The position numbers and the translations under genes are program-made. From assembly GCA_015061545.1 (NCBI GenBank), contig SUWJ01000012.1, positions 1 through 64,000 of the forward strand: 64,000 nucleotides of DNA. Direction: 5' to 3'. Positions 53,589 through 61,923 of this stretch are shown here, piece after piece (the first letter of the stretch is position 1; every line of letters starts with the position of its first letter). The stretch comes from Lentisphaerota bacterium. GTDB taxonomy: Bacteria; Verrucomicrobiota; Lentisphaeria; Victivallales; Victivallaceae. The notes below the pieces were generated by a model. The model made no database searches, was not told the DNA's origin, and saw only the letters and a program-made list of their open reading frames with translations.

Positions 53589-54320
53589 TCAATATTTTTC
53601 GTAGCTGCACGGAGTGGGGAAATATGCTTCCAGCAGGGGTTTGAGTCCGCCTTGCAGCGCGGCATCGTTGTACCCCAGAAAGAGTTTATCCGCAGGCAGT
53701 TGATTCAGTTTTAACGGTTGCTCGCAGGTCGATTTGACCATGCTTTGTTCCAGCTTGCCGCCTGTGCCGTAGAAGCCGAAGTAGAGCGTATTTATGCAAT
53801 ACCCGGGTTCGCGGGCATAATCTGTTGAACGGAAAAGTTCGGAAAACAGTTTTTTATTGAACCGCTGCGGAGTGTGACTTTCGTAGTTGCATTCCAAAAA
53901 TCGATTCCGCTTTTGCAAATAATCAAAGGTGTTGCGCATACGGCGGTGCCAGATTCGCGGGGCGTTGAAATCCCGTCGTCGGCGGGGATTATAGATCGCA
54001 GGCAGTTTGTGCAAACAGCAAGGCTTGAGCAGAATCTGGTCGTCGCTCCAGAAAATAAACTCTTCGCTCAGCTCCGGACAGGCTGTTGCCAGCAGCAGTT
54101 TGTCAATAATATTGGCATCTTTATTGTGTTTGTGCGGATCATCTGCCGGCAGGTGGATAACATTCTGCACCCATTCGGGCAGTTGATCGCTTACAATATA
54201 CACTTGCCCGGGATCGCGGACAAAGCGGGCGATTCCCCGCAGCGCCATACGCAGTTCAAAGTTATTGTGTTTACTGCCTGAACCCAGCGGAATAACAATA
54301 TCAGGAGTCTGATGTTTCAT
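53589..54320 (-). CDS. Stealth-like sugar-phosphate/glycosyl transferase
   Basis: 243 residues, soluble. It has the block DIVIPLGSGSKHNNFELRMALRG (resembling Stealth CR1: I-V-x-W-V-D-x-x-D/S region), VYIVSDQLPEWV, and the acidic metal-binding segment EFIFWSDDQILLKP (like the NDD of Stealth CR2), then a His/Arg-rich stretch. Stealth proteins are phosphosugar transferases for capsules. The match is by motif spacing only. It is 3 nt after the poly-Ser gene and last in a three-gene unit. It may decorate a surface or virion structure encoded by its neighbours. Confidence 0.5.
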   Translation of the reverse strand: MKHQTPDIVIPLGSGSKHNNFELRMALRGIARFVRDPGQVYIVSDQLPEWVQNVIHLPADDPHKHNKDANIIDKLLLATACPELSEEFIFWSDDQILLKPCCLHKLPAIYNPRRRRDFNAPRIWHRRMRNTFDYLQKRNRFLECNYESHTPQRFNKKLFSELFRSTDYAREPGYCINTLYFGFYGTGGKLEQSMVKSTCEQPLKLNQLPADKLFLGYNDAALQGGLKPLLEAYFPTPCSYEKY

Positions 54321-54323
54321 TTT

Positions 54324-55715
54324 TTATGCTTTCGTAAAGTTGAGGGTGAAGCCGGTGGTTATCTCGCGTCTGGGCATGATCGACTTGTCGCCGTAGTTGA
54401 TCTGGTGATCGACAAGTATCTCGCCCAGCGGATAGACCGGGTAGTCAATGGTGCTGATAAAGTTATACAGCATGGTGCCGTAACTGATATCCCGTTCGCT
54501 GTCGTAGTAAGAAAGATATTCGTCCCAATCTTCGCTTTCGTTGCAGAAGAAATCCCATCTTAAATAGGTTTCGTCCCGATAGATGAATATTTCCATTTGT
54601 TTATCGTAGAAAATACCGTTTTCCGCGCTGCCGTCAGCAAGCATTTCGGTTCCTGTAAGGATGATCCGGTAACTGGCATCGGTCAGCGGGGTAAAACTGC
54701 CTTTCAAATTCAGCTCGCGGATCTGCAGCGGCAAAGGATCGCTTTCCAGATACGGCGTGGATACCTCGCGGTAACAGAGTGTTACATTGATCAGATCGCC
54801 CGACACGCCGGAACTTGACGAACTTGAGCTGGAGGAACTTGAGGAACTGGAGCTGTCGGACGAACTTGAACTTGATGAATCGGAGGAACTTGAGGAACTG
54901 GAGCTGTCGGACGAACTTGAGCTTGACGAACTTGAGCTGGATGAACTTGAGGAGCTTGATTCCGAATTTGAGTCGGACGAACTTGAACTTCCGGATTCAG
55001 AGTCGGAGCCGGAACTGCTGGACTCGGAAATCGAATCTGACGAACTTGATGAACTTGAGGAGCTTGAGGAGCTTGATTCCGAATTTGAGCTTGAGGAACT
55101 GGATTCCGAAGAATCACCTTCGGATGGAACGCTCAAAAACATACAGCCCGGGCCGAATTGCTGCTGCACAACTTCCACGCCGTTGCCGTACTCGTTCATT
55201 ATGATCGAAGCAATGGGCAGGTAGTTATCCTTTTCGTCGGAATCAGGCAGCGCGCTTTGCATTATCCAGTTGAATTTGAGTTTGACCTCTCCCAACAATT
55301 TATCGCTGAAGGAGTAATCGGCATTGTCGGCACTTTGTGATACTTTCAATATCAGCCAGCCGCTGTTCTGTACGGTGAACTCGTGCAGAACAGGTATATC
55401 AACAAATTTATTGTGCATTTTTACGGCACATTGACCATTCTCCGCAGACGTGATTTCCAGCCAGCGCAGTTCCACGCAGCCTGCGCGGAGCATAAGGTCG
55501 CTCTGATCGCTTTCCAGCAGCGTTGTATCATAGACAGATATAAACGTTTCAGCGGGATTTATTACATGGAAACACCCGCGGTAGGCACCTTCCAGCACCG
55601 GTAATTCAGGATTCAGATCCAGCGAGATATGGTTGATGCTCTCATTGGCAGTCAGCCACTCACCTGTATCAATATTGATGTAGCTATTGCGGATATCGGT
55701 TCTCTTTTTAAGCAT
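54324..55715 (-). CDS. Poly-Ser linker protein, possibly phage- or surface-structure related
   Basis: 463 residues in two folded parts joined by a run of about 100 residues that is nearly all Ser, with sparse Asp, Glu, Asn and Gly (about 200-302). The N-terminal part (1-195, TDIRNSYINIDTGEWLTANE) and the C-terminal part (303-463, with LYNFISTIDYPVYPLGEILV) are beta-rich, and no signal peptide is present. Ser-rich linkers of this kind occur in tail or virion proteins of this bacterial group, in my recollection. AAGGAAG precedes the ATG. It follows the virion-like gene by 21 nt. No family assigned. Confidence 0.55.
   Translation of the reverse strand: MLKKRTDIRNSYINIDTGEWLTANESINHISLDLNPELPVLEGAYRGCFHVINPAETFISVYDTTLLESDQSDLMLRAGCVELRWLEITSAENGQCAVKMHNKFVDIPVLHEFTVQNSGWLILKVSQSADNADYSFSDKLLGEVKLKFNWIMQSALPDSDEKDNYLPIASIIMNEYGNGVEVVQQQFGPGCMFLSVPSEGDSSESSSSSSNSESSSSSSSSSSSSSDSISESSSSGSDSESGSSSSSDSNSESSSSSSSSSSSSSSSSSDSSSSSSSSDSSSSSSSDSSSSSSSSSSSSSSSGVSGDLINVTLCYREVSTPYLESDPLPLQIRELNLKGSFTPLTDASYRIILTGTEMLADGSAENGIFYDKQMEIFIYRDETYLRWDFFCNESEDWDEYLSYYDSERDISYGTMLYNFISTIDYPVYPLGEILVDHQINYGDKSIMPRREITTGFTLNFTKA
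54812..55122 (-). repeat. Low-complexity poly-Ser coding tract
   Basis: About 310 bp of degenerate TCx/AGx serine codons interrupted by GAT/GAA. The complement reads as repeated GAACTTGAGGAACTGGAGCT-like units. Several frames stay open through it on both strands for this reason. Confidence 0.85.
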
Positions 55716-55736
55716 AAAAATCTTCCTTTCGCTTGC

Positions 55737-57197
55737 TCATATCCAGTAAAACTGGTTCCATTGCCGATTGACAGGGGCCAGACGGTAAATTTTAGTAATG
55801 CGGGTAAATTCACGGTTGCGGCTGTCGGTTACATCGTCAATATCCAGATCGTGACAGAGAAAACTGCCGTAAATATTGCCTACATAACCTACAAAAGTCC
55901 GATTGCTGAAAAAATCTGTATAGGCAAAAAGATTTTCCGTACTGCTGCCGCGCTGGTAGCTTACTTCGACCACCTCCAGAATTTTCACCGGCTGATTTAT
56001 CCAGTTTACCGGCAGCGGCGCGGTGGTATCCAGCGGACATTGCAGCTGCGGCTGCCAGCGGTTGAGCATCACATAATTGCCGTTGCTGCGATAGCTGTAG
56101 CCGCATTGGACCGCCGACAGCCGCAGCGACCCGGTGCGGATATAATACTCCACCCGATCAGGCAGATCGTCGTCGCGCCAGTCGCGGAAGTTGGGCGATT
56201 TGCCGATATCTTCAGGATAACGGGCTTCCAGGGTGTATTCATATTCCTGATCCGATATCCGTTTGGGTTCAACTTTATTGACGATGGTGTTGTAGTTGCC
56301 CGTCCATTCGCCGGCACTGCTGCCCAGCATGGATTCAAAAATCGCCTTGTCTTCGGCGCGGGCGCGCCAGATACTGGTCCAGACCTGCAATGTTTTTGGT
56401 ACATCGTAAAAATTTTCCATCGCCACGACTTCTTCGTGACGCAGAACTTCGATCATCTTCATATCAGAATACCTTGCCTGCAAGGTCACCAGAGTACGGT
56501 TGGCAGAATCTGCACTTTGGGTTTTGATGCTGCTTATGTAGTAGTTTTCTCCTGCCCAGGCGGCAGCAGCGTGCAGCTGATTGGCATTCAGAAAATCCTC
56601 CAGCGCTTCGGGCAGCAGCAGCCAGTCGGCGCTTTTTATCTGCCTGAAATCGCTGCTCTCTATGCTGGTGACCGTTCCCGTGCTGGTGATGGCGGTGTTG
56701 ACCGCTTCAATACTGGCAATACTGCTGCCGTCGGTTCGGGTTTTTACGCTTACAGCTTCGCAGCGGTAATTGCTGCCTGCCCAGTCAAGGGTGTCGCCAA
56801 TGGCAGGCAGCATAGTTTCGGCATTGCCGTTAAACTTGAATTGGGCGCTTTTGTGTTCGGTGAGATCTTTCCGCCGCTCAAATTTACAGCTGTCGGGAAT
56901 GATTTGCAAAGTGTCTGCCGCTGCGGGATCGACCCCGTAAAAGGTTACTTCGCAGCTGCGGCTGTCCAGCGGTTTGCAGCTGATGCGGGTGATTACGGAA
57001 CTTTCATCCAAGGTGTAGCTTTGTCCGTCGGTAGCGGGTACGCGCCACGGGGAATTGATCGACCCTGCCCATTGTTCGGCACTCTTTACTACATCATCTT
57101 CCGCGTTGTCGCAACTCAGCAGCCATACCGCGCTGCGGCTGAGTTGACCGTTTTCATCAATGGCGAAAGTCGGCGAATTCAAAAATTGAACGTGCAT
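55737..57197 (-). CDS. Hypothetical beta-rich protein, possibly virion/tail-like
   Basis: 486 residues, no signal peptide or membrane helix. It starts MHVQFLNSPTFAIDENGQLS. Content is mostly short beta strands with many Trp and Tyr (AVWLLSCDNAEDD, WAGSINSPWRVPATDGQSYT, LQVWTSIWRARAEDKA, YYIRTGSLRLSAVQCGYSY), compatible with phage baseplate or tail proteins, but no family was recognised. AAGGAGA precedes the ATG and can be masked by an upstream hairpin (57205-57244). First gene of the three-gene unit, beside ksgA. Confidence 0.5.
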   Translation of the reverse strand: MHVQFLNSPTFAIDENGQLSRSAVWLLSCDNAEDDVVKSAEQWAGSINSPWRVPATDGQSYTLDESSVITRISCKPLDSRSCEVTFYGVDPAAADTLQIIPDSCKFERRKDLTEHKSAQFKFNGNAETMLPAIGDTLDWAGSNYRCEAVSVKTRTDGSSIASIEAVNTAITSTGTVTSIESSDFRQIKSADWLLLPEALEDFLNANQLHAAAAWAGENYYISSIKTQSADSANRTLVTLQARYSDMKMIEVLRHEEVVAMENFYDVPKTLQVWTSIWRARAEDKAIFESMLGSSAGEWTGNYNTIVNKVEPKRISDQEYEYTLEARYPEDIGKSPNFRDWRDDDLPDRVEYYIRTGSLRLSAVQCGYSYRSNGNYVMLNRWQPQLQCPLDTTAPLPVNWINQPVKILEVVEVSYQRGSSTENLFAYTDFFSNRTFVGYVGNIYGSFLCHDLDIDDVTDSRNREFTRITKIYRLAPVNRQWNQFYWI

Positions 57198-57204
57198 AAA
57201 AAAT

Positions 57205-57244
57205 CTCCTTGTGCAACACAATTTTGTTTGGGTTACTCAAGGAG
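57205..57244 (-). promoter_or_regulatory. Hairpin that can mask the ribosome site of the accessory unit
   Basis: CTCCTTG (minus strand, 57244-57238) is an exact complement of CAAGGAG (57211-57205), which is the Shine-Dalgarno of the gene starting at 57197. Forming the 7-bp stem would block initiation. Confidence 0.45.
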
Positions 57245-57271
57245 AGATTTTGTCAACAAACGAGGAGCTTT

Positions 57272-58096
57272 TCAGCGGCAGTTGAGCAATTTTGCCAGTT
57301 GTTCAAATTCGGCAACTGTAAGTTTTTCGGGGCGGATCTCCCACGGATGCCCCACCGCTGCCAGCGCGCTGCGGATAGCTTCTTCGCTGTAATTCTGCTT
57401 CAGCACTTTCCCCAGCTGTTTGCGGCGGTTGAGAAAGGCAAGTTTGACTACTTTTTCCAGAATTTTACGCTCTTCCAACGGCACGATTTCAGCTTTGAGT
57501 CTGAACTCCACCAAAGCTGAATCCACCTTGGGCGCAGGGTAAAATACTTCGGGCGGAACGATCCGCAGGATCTTTACCTCGTAAAGCTGCTGCACGCGGA
57601 CCGACAACGCGCCATAGCTGCCTTTGCCCGGTTGTGCTGCCAGCCGTTCGCCCATCTCTTTTTGCAGCATAAAAATCATCTGACGGGGCGGATTTTCAAG
57701 CTCCAGAAACTTGGCGATAAGTATGCTGCTGACTGCGTAGGGCAGATTGGCAATGGCGCGGAACGGAGTAGCTTTGCCCAGCAATTCTGCGTAATCGACT
57801 TTGCAGCCGTCACCTTCGGTCAGATGAAAATTGCTTTCCTGATGATTGGCGCGCAGAAACTCGCAGACACGATGGTCGAATTCCACCGCATAAAGTTCCG
57901 CTCCGCTTGCCAGCAGTTTTTCGGTCAGCGCACCGAAGCCGGGGCCTACTTCCAGCACCGTTTCGCCAGGGGTGATATCAGCGCTGCGAACAATAAAATC
58001 CAGCAGATTATTATCCAGCAGAAAATTCTGCCCCAAGCCCCGTCCGGGCCGCATATCCAGTTTTTCGAGATTTTTCAGTAAGTCGTTTTTATTCAT
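57272..58096 (-). CDS. rsmA: 16S rRNA dimethyladenosine transferase KsgA/RsmA
   Basis: 274 residues. It has MRPGRGLGQNFLLDNNLLDF, SAM motif VLEVGPGFGALTEKLLASG, VEFDHRVCEFLRAN, catalytic AIANLPYAVSSILIAKFLE (NLPY), MLQKEMGERLAAQPG and the C-terminal FLNRRKQLGKVLK. It dimethylates two adenosines near the 3' end of 16S rRNA. It starts 9 nt after obgE and is probably expressed with it. Confidence 0.96.
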   Translation of the reverse strand: MNKNDLLKNLEKLDMRPGRGLGQNFLLDNNLLDFIVRSADITPGETVLEVGPGFGALTEKLLASGAELYAVEFDHRVCEFLRANHQESNFHLTEGDGCKVDYAELLGKATPFRAIANLPYAVSSILIAKFLELENPPRQMIFMLQKEMGERLAAQPGKGSYGALSVRVQQLYEVKILRIVPPEVFYPAPKVDSALVEFRLKAEIVPLEERKILEKVVKLAFLNRRKQLGKVLKQNYSEEAIRSALAAVGHPWEIRPEKLTVAEFEQLAKLLNCR

Positions 58097-58105
58097 ATAA
58101 ATAAC

Positions 58106-59233
58106 TTAAAAATCGCTGCTGTTGCCGTCCAGTTCTATGCCCAATTCAGCTAGATCAATATCATCATCGCTGTTGTCCACGCTGACCAGATCCACTCCGC
58201 CGGTATGTTTGGCGCCGACAAAGAACGGCGATGATTTCTGAATAGAACCCACTTTTTCCCGCAACAGCGCCTTGAGATTATCCAACTCGCACTTATCAGC
58301 GGAAATCGGCACGATATCAATTACTTCGCTGGCAAGTTCCTCCCGCAGCAGCGCCAGATTTTCGGCACTCTCTGCCAAATCCATCTTGTTGGCGGCGATC
58401 AGAGCGGGGCGTTTGCTCAAACCCTTCATATAAAGCTCCAGCTCGCTTTGCAGATGGCGGAAATCTTCCCACGGAGTGCGGCCGTCAATACCTGCCATAT
58501 CCAGAACGTAGACCAACAGATGGGTCCGCTCGATATGCCGCAGAAAATGATGTCCCAGACCCACGTTGCGGTGCGCTCCGTCGATCAACCCGGGAATATC
58601 GGCAACCGTCAGACGGCTGAAGTCTTCGTATTCCACAACCCCCACCATGGGGTGCAGCGTGGTAAAAGGATAGGGCGCCACTTTGGGTTTGGCTGCCGAC
58701 AACGCCCGCAACAGCGTCGATTTGCCCGCATTGGGATAACCCACCAAGCCGACATCGGCAATGGTTTTAAGCTCCAGCAGCAGCAACCGCTCTTCGCCTT
58801 CGGTGCCTTCTTCGCAGATTCGCGGCGCACGGTTGCCGCTGGTGGCAAAAGCTGCGTTGCCTTTGCCGCCTTTGCCGCCCTGAGCCACGACCAGTTCCAT
58901 GCCGGCAGTTTCCAGATCGCCCAGAAATTCCCCGGTTTCTTCGTCGTAAACCACGGTGCCGATCGGCACTTTGACTACTACGTTATCGGCATTTTTGCCG
59001 TACATATTTTTGCCTTTGCCGTTGGGCCCGTTGGGGGCATCGTAGTGGCGGTTGTAGCTCAGATCGATCAAACTCTGCTCGTTGACATCGGCTTTAAGCA
59101 CCACGCTGCCGCCGTTGCCGCCGTTGCCGCCGTCAGGCCCGCCCCGCGGCACGAACTTTTCGCGGTGAAAGCTGACGCATCCATTGCCGCCCCGACCGCC
59201 TTTTACTGAGATCTTTACCCGATCAACAAACAT
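58106..59233 (-). CDS. obgE: GTPase ObgE/CgtA
   Basis: 375 residues. The Gly-rich Obg fold is at 1-155 (KGGRGGNGCVSFHREKFVPR and later GGKGGKGNAAF). The G domain begins about 160: G1 VGYPNAGKSTLL, switch PYPFTTLHPMVG, G3 VADIPGLIDGAH, G4 AANKMDLAES, G5 VPISADK. A short acidic C-terminus ends the protein. It is a ribosome-assembly and stress-response GTPase. It has its own promoter after the rpmA terminator, so it is not simply co-transcribed with rpmA. Confidence 0.96.
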   Translation of the reverse strand: MFVDRVKISVKGGRGGNGCVSFHREKFVPRGGPDGGNGGNGGSVVLKADVNEQSLIDLSYNRHYDAPNGPNGKGKNMYGKNADNVVVKVPIGTVVYDEETGEFLGDLETAGMELVVAQGGKGGKGNAAFATSGNRAPRICEEGTEGEERLLLLELKTIADVGLVGYPNAGKSTLLRALSAAKPKVAPYPFTTLHPMVGVVEYEDFSRLTVADIPGLIDGAHRNVGLGHHFLRHIERTHLLVYVLDMAGIDGRTPWEDFRHLQSELELYMKGLSKRPALIAANKMDLAESAENLALLREELASEVIDIVPISADKCELDNLKALLREKVGSIQKSSPFFVGAKHTGGVDLVSVDNSDDDIDLAELGIELDGNSSDF

Positions 59234-59255
59234 AAAATATTACCTCGCTGTCAAA

Positions 59256-59284
59256 ACAATATGACACGCTTTACTGCATATCAA
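59256..59284 (-). promoter_or_regulatory. Promoter of obgE-rsmA
   Basis: TTGATA, 17-bp spacer, TATTGT on the minus strand, directly after the rpmA terminator and 22 nt before the obgE ATG. Confidence 0.55.
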
Positions 59285-59287
59285 AAC

Positions 59288-59325
59288 AAAAAGCCCGCAA
59301 CTCTGCTTTAAACAGAGTACGGGCC
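59288..59325 (-). terminator. Intrinsic terminator of rpmA
   Basis: GCCCG-TA-CTCTG pairs with CAGAG-TTG-CGGGC (stem 59293-59324), followed by TTTTTGTTTTG on the minus strand. Strong and well placed, 28 nt after the rpmA stop. Confidence 0.85.
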
Positions 59326-59352
59326 TGAACTTTGCTCGGAAAAGCGTCAAAC

Positions 59353-59604
59353 TTACGCTTCGACCGGAATCACGCTGACGGTACGGGCGGATTTGCGGAA
59401 TTCCACAACGCCGTCGCAAAGCGCGAAGAGCGTGAAATCGCGGCCGCAGCCAACGTTTTTGCCCGGGTGAAATTTGGTGCCGCACTGACGGACGATGATG
59501 TTGCCGGCGAGGACGCTCTGCCCACCGTATTTTTTGACGCCCAGATACTGCGGATTGCTGTCGCGGCCGTTACGGCTGCTGGACTGACCTTTCTTATGTG
59601 CCAT
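59353..59604 (-). CDS. rpmA: 50S ribosomal protein L27
   Basis: 83 residues beginning [20 protein letters not shown], with [20 protein letters not shown] and [18 protein letters not shown]. It stabilises tRNA at the peptidyl-transferase centre. rplU (L21), nearly always directly upstream, is not here, and the gene has its own promoter and terminator. The N-terminal propeptide found in Firmicutes is absent. Confidence 0.97.
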   Translation of the reverse strand: MAHKKGQSSSRNGRDSNPQYLGVKKYGGQSVLAGNIIVRQCGTKFHPGKNVGCGRDFTLFALCDGVVEFRKSARTVSVIPVEA

Positions 59605-59665
59605 AATAAAATCCCTTTATGTAAAAATTAGTAATTTTTCTTCAATTCCATATTGACGAAGTATT

Positions 59666-59693
59666 AATTTAGCCTGATTTTAAAATTTTGCAA
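59666..59693 (-). promoter_or_regulatory. Promoter of rpmA
   Basis: TTGCAA, 16-bp spacer, TAAATT on the minus strand, about 60 nt before the rpmA ATG. Confidence 0.5.
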
Positions 59694-59720
59694 ATTATAA
59701 AGCCTATTTTCCGCAAAATT

Positions 59721-60446
59721 TTAATTGCCGATGTTTTCCGAGATATCTTTTTCGACCACATTGGCAATGTATTTGAGTACGGCAGTGGTCTTTACCTGAT
59801 TGGCATCAGGGATGATAAAGGTGTTCACATGACCGCCCAAGCGGACAATATTGAGATTCTTGGGGTGGATAAAGTCCGGCGTTGCCCCTGACTTGGTAGT
59901 CGCACCCTTAGTGGGCATATTGTCAAAGCAGACCGAGCACTCCGGATTGTCACGTCCCACGATAATACGGTTGCAGGCAGGACTGCTGGCGGAAATCGTC
60001 CATTGGCCGCAAGTACCGCCGCTGACAATAAACACATTGTAGGACCCCGACTGATCTTTCATGAACCAGATGCTGTCGCTGGGGCAGCGGAAGAGGTTGT
60101 TCTGATCGCTTTCGCTGCTTTCGCCCACTGCGTTGTTGGTGTGTCCGCCGAAATATCCGCCGTTGATAAGCATGGAAGGTACATCGTTGCCCGAGAAGGT
60201 GGAGCCGTTGATAATAACGCAGCGGCCGCAGGAGCAAGTCCCGCGCAGATTGTTGACCGGCAGATAATCTTTGTTATCGCCTGCGTACATTTGCATAGCC
60301 AGTCCGATCTGCTTGAGTTTGCCGATGCAGCTGGCATTACGGGCGCGTTCGCGGGCGGCGGAAAGGGCGGGCAGCAGCATGGCAGCGAGAATCGCAATGA
60401 TGGCAATTACCACCAGCAGCTCGATCAGGGTAAACTTCTTGTTCAT
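59721..60446 (-). CDS. Type II secretion-like pseudopilin (prepilin N-terminal methylation domain)
   Basis: 241 residues. The class III signal [20 protein letters not shown] has Lys instead of Gly before the Phe at the prepilin-peptidase site, with the Glu5 equivalent present. The helix continues [20 protein letters not shown]. The mature domain has paired cysteines (CSCGRC; CPSDS; CGQW) and [17 protein letters not shown] near the end, like the H-x9-DG region of DUF1559 pseudopilins but without the DG. Such proteins are very numerous in Lentisphaerota. AAGGAGAAG precedes the ATG at 60446. Single gene. Confidence 0.85.
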   Translation of the reverse strand: MNKKFTLIELLVVIAIIAILAAMLLPALSAARERARNASCIGKLKQIGLAMQMYAGDNKDYLPVNNLRGTCSCGRCVIINGSTFSGNDVPSMLINGGYFGGHTNNAVGESSESDQNNLFRCPSDSIWFMKDQSGSYNVFIVSGGTCGQWTISASSPACNRIIVGRDNPECSVCFDNMPTKGATTKSGATPDFIHPKNLNIVRLGGHVNTFIIPDANQVKTTAVLKYIANVVEKDISENIGN

Positions 60447-60493
60447 AGTTATCTTCTCCTTGGGTATGAATAATTTTATCTGTATAATCATAT

Positions 60494-60522
60494 AATATAT
60501 CATACTTGTTTGAATTTTACAA
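60494..60522 (-). promoter_or_regulatory. Promoter of the pseudopilin gene
   Basis: TTGTAA, 17-bp spacer, TATATT on the minus strand. Confidence 0.65.
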
Positions 60523-60602
60523 AATTTTTGTTGCGGGGCAATATGTTCGGAGAAGATTTCTCCGCTTAAGAGCAAGGATGTTCCGCAGAAAACAATGCTG
60601 TG

Positions 60603-60630
60603 TTGCAAATATCATTAAATGTGCTATATT
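60603..60630 (+). promoter_or_regulatory. Promoter of the methyltransferase gene (probably leaderless)
   Basis: TTGCAA, 16-bp spacer, TATATT. The -10 ends 7 nt before the ATG at 60638, so transcription should start at or next to the start codon. No Shine-Dalgarno is present. Confidence 0.6.
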
Positions 60631-60637
60631 AACGGTT

Positions 60638-61627
60638 ATGGAAAGAGATTTGGAACAACTTTTAGCCGATGCGTTTATGCGTCGGACATCGCTTCTGGCA
60701 GCTGATTCGCGTCACCGTCAGGCGCTGCGTCTGTTCAACGGTTTTACCGAAGGCGCGCCTGAGCTGGTGATCGACCTGCTGGGACGCACGGCGGTTATTC
60801 ACGACTATGCCGAAGATTGCCCCGAACGCAGCAGTACAGTCGATCTTTTGCTGCATAAATTGGATTTTCTGCAGGCAATCTTGCTGAAACGCCGCAATTC
60901 CGAATTGCCTGAAGAACGCAACGGAGTCTTGCTGCACGGCGAAAAATGCGATTCTTTTATCGAAGAGCACGGCGTTTGTTATGCGCTTGATCTGACTATG
61001 AATCACGACAACAGTTTTTATGGCGATACCCGTAATCTGCGGCAATTTCTGCTGGAAAATATGCAGGGTAAACGGGTGCTGAACACCTTTGCTTATACCG
61101 GCAGTCTGGGCGTGGCGGCGGCAGCGGGGGGCGCCGCGGAAGTTATCCAGACCGATTTATCCGGCAAATTCATGCAATGCGCCTATCGCAGCGCTTCGTT
61201 GAACGGTTTTGCTTTTACCCGCAAAAATTTCCTGATCGGAGATTTTTTCCCCACCATAAGCCGTATGCGTAAACAGCATTGTAAATTTGATTGTGTGATC
61301 CTGGATCCGCCCTTCTTTTCTTCCACTTCCCGCGGGGTGGTGGATCTGGCAAAAAATCCGCTGGGCGTTATCAATAAAGTCCGTCCGCTGGTGGCAGATA
61401 ACGGCTGGCTGATCGTGGTGAATAATTCTTTGTATCTGTCAGGAGCGGCGCTGCTGGCGGAACTGGAAACAATCTGCGGTGAGGGCTGTCTGGAAATTGA
61501 ACGATTCCTGACGGTGCCCGATGATTACTGTTTCTGCAGCAGTAAGGAAGAGCAAAACTATCCAGCCGATCCGGCGCCCTTCAACCACCCGACCAAGATC
61601 GTGCTGCTTAAAGTCCATTGCCGCTGA
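60638..61627 (+). CDS. Class I SAM-dependent rRNA methyltransferase (RlmI-like)
   Basis: 329 residues. It has ALRLFNGFTEGAPELVIDLLG (EEHUD-like N-terminal part), LDLTMNHDNSFYGDTRNLRQ, SAM motif VLNTFAYTGSLGVAAAAGGA, TDLSGKFMQCAYRSASLNG, and catalytic VILDPPFFSS. The order matches RlmI/YwbD-type 23S rRNA cytosine-5 methyltransferases, but the N-terminal PUA domain is missing and the protein is shorter (396 in E. coli). ATG 60638 was chosen by domain start and promoter position. It converges with a small membrane-protein gene 5 bp away. Confidence 0.82.
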   Translation: MERDLEQLLADAFMRRTSLLAADSRHRQALRLFNGFTEGAPELVIDLLGRTAVIHDYAEDCPERSSTVDLLLHKLDFLQAILLKRRNSELPEERNGVLLHGEKCDSFIEEHGVCYALDLTMNHDNSFYGDTRNLRQFLLENMQGKRVLNTFAYTGSLGVAAAAGGAAEVIQTDLSGKFMQCAYRSASLNGFAFTRKNFLIGDFFPTISRMRKQHCKFDCVILDPPFFSSTSRGVVDLAKNPLGVINKVRPLVADNGWLIVVNNSLYLSGAALLAELETICGEGCLEIERFLTVPDDYCFCSSKEEQNYPADPAPFNHPTKIVLLKVHCR

Positions 61628-61632
61628 TATTT

Positions 61633-61923
61633 TCAGACTGCTGCTATTGTCAGATACAAGCGCCAAAGGCACGGCAGCAGCAGCGCTGCAGCGGTAAATA
61701 CCTGCGTAAGCAGCAAATACTTCCCAAGTTCAGTCCAACTGTTCAGCTGTACAAATATCAACAATGCTTCCAAACCGAGCCAAAGCAGGTTCCAAAGTCG
61801 GTATTCCCAATGAGTTATCATTACGTTGGCTGCCATAAAACCGCTGAACAAAGTTGCGGCACTCAGCAACAGCAGCAGTAACGGCGACAGGGCAAAGAAA
61901 TCCAGCTTTTTCATCTTTTTCAC
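61633..61923 (-). CDS. Hypothetical small membrane protein
   Basis: 96 residues with three hydrophobic helices (about 9-32, 44-60, 70-90) and a short basic N-terminus (KKMKKLD), so the N-terminus is inside. No family recognised. Its start overlaps the stop of the preceding membrane protein (ATGA), implying coupled synthesis and perhaps a two-subunit complex. Last in the yifB operon. Confidence 0.6.
   Translation of the reverse strand: MKKMKKLDFFALSPLLLLLLSAATLFSGFMAANVMITHWEYRLWNLLWLGLEALLIFVQLNSWTELGKYLLLTQVFTAAALLLPCLWRLYLTIAAV

Noticed and set aside
54787-55224. Plus-strand Glu/Leu/Asp-rich reading frames opposite the poly-Ser tract
   Set aside because: Antisense of degenerate serine codons. 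No ribosome site or promoter, and the Ser-coding frame continues into folded domains.
55629-57392. Long plus-strand frame opposite the virion-like gene and ksgA end
   Set aside because: Shadow of minus-strand coding. It crosses into ksgA, which is certain, and has no coding features.
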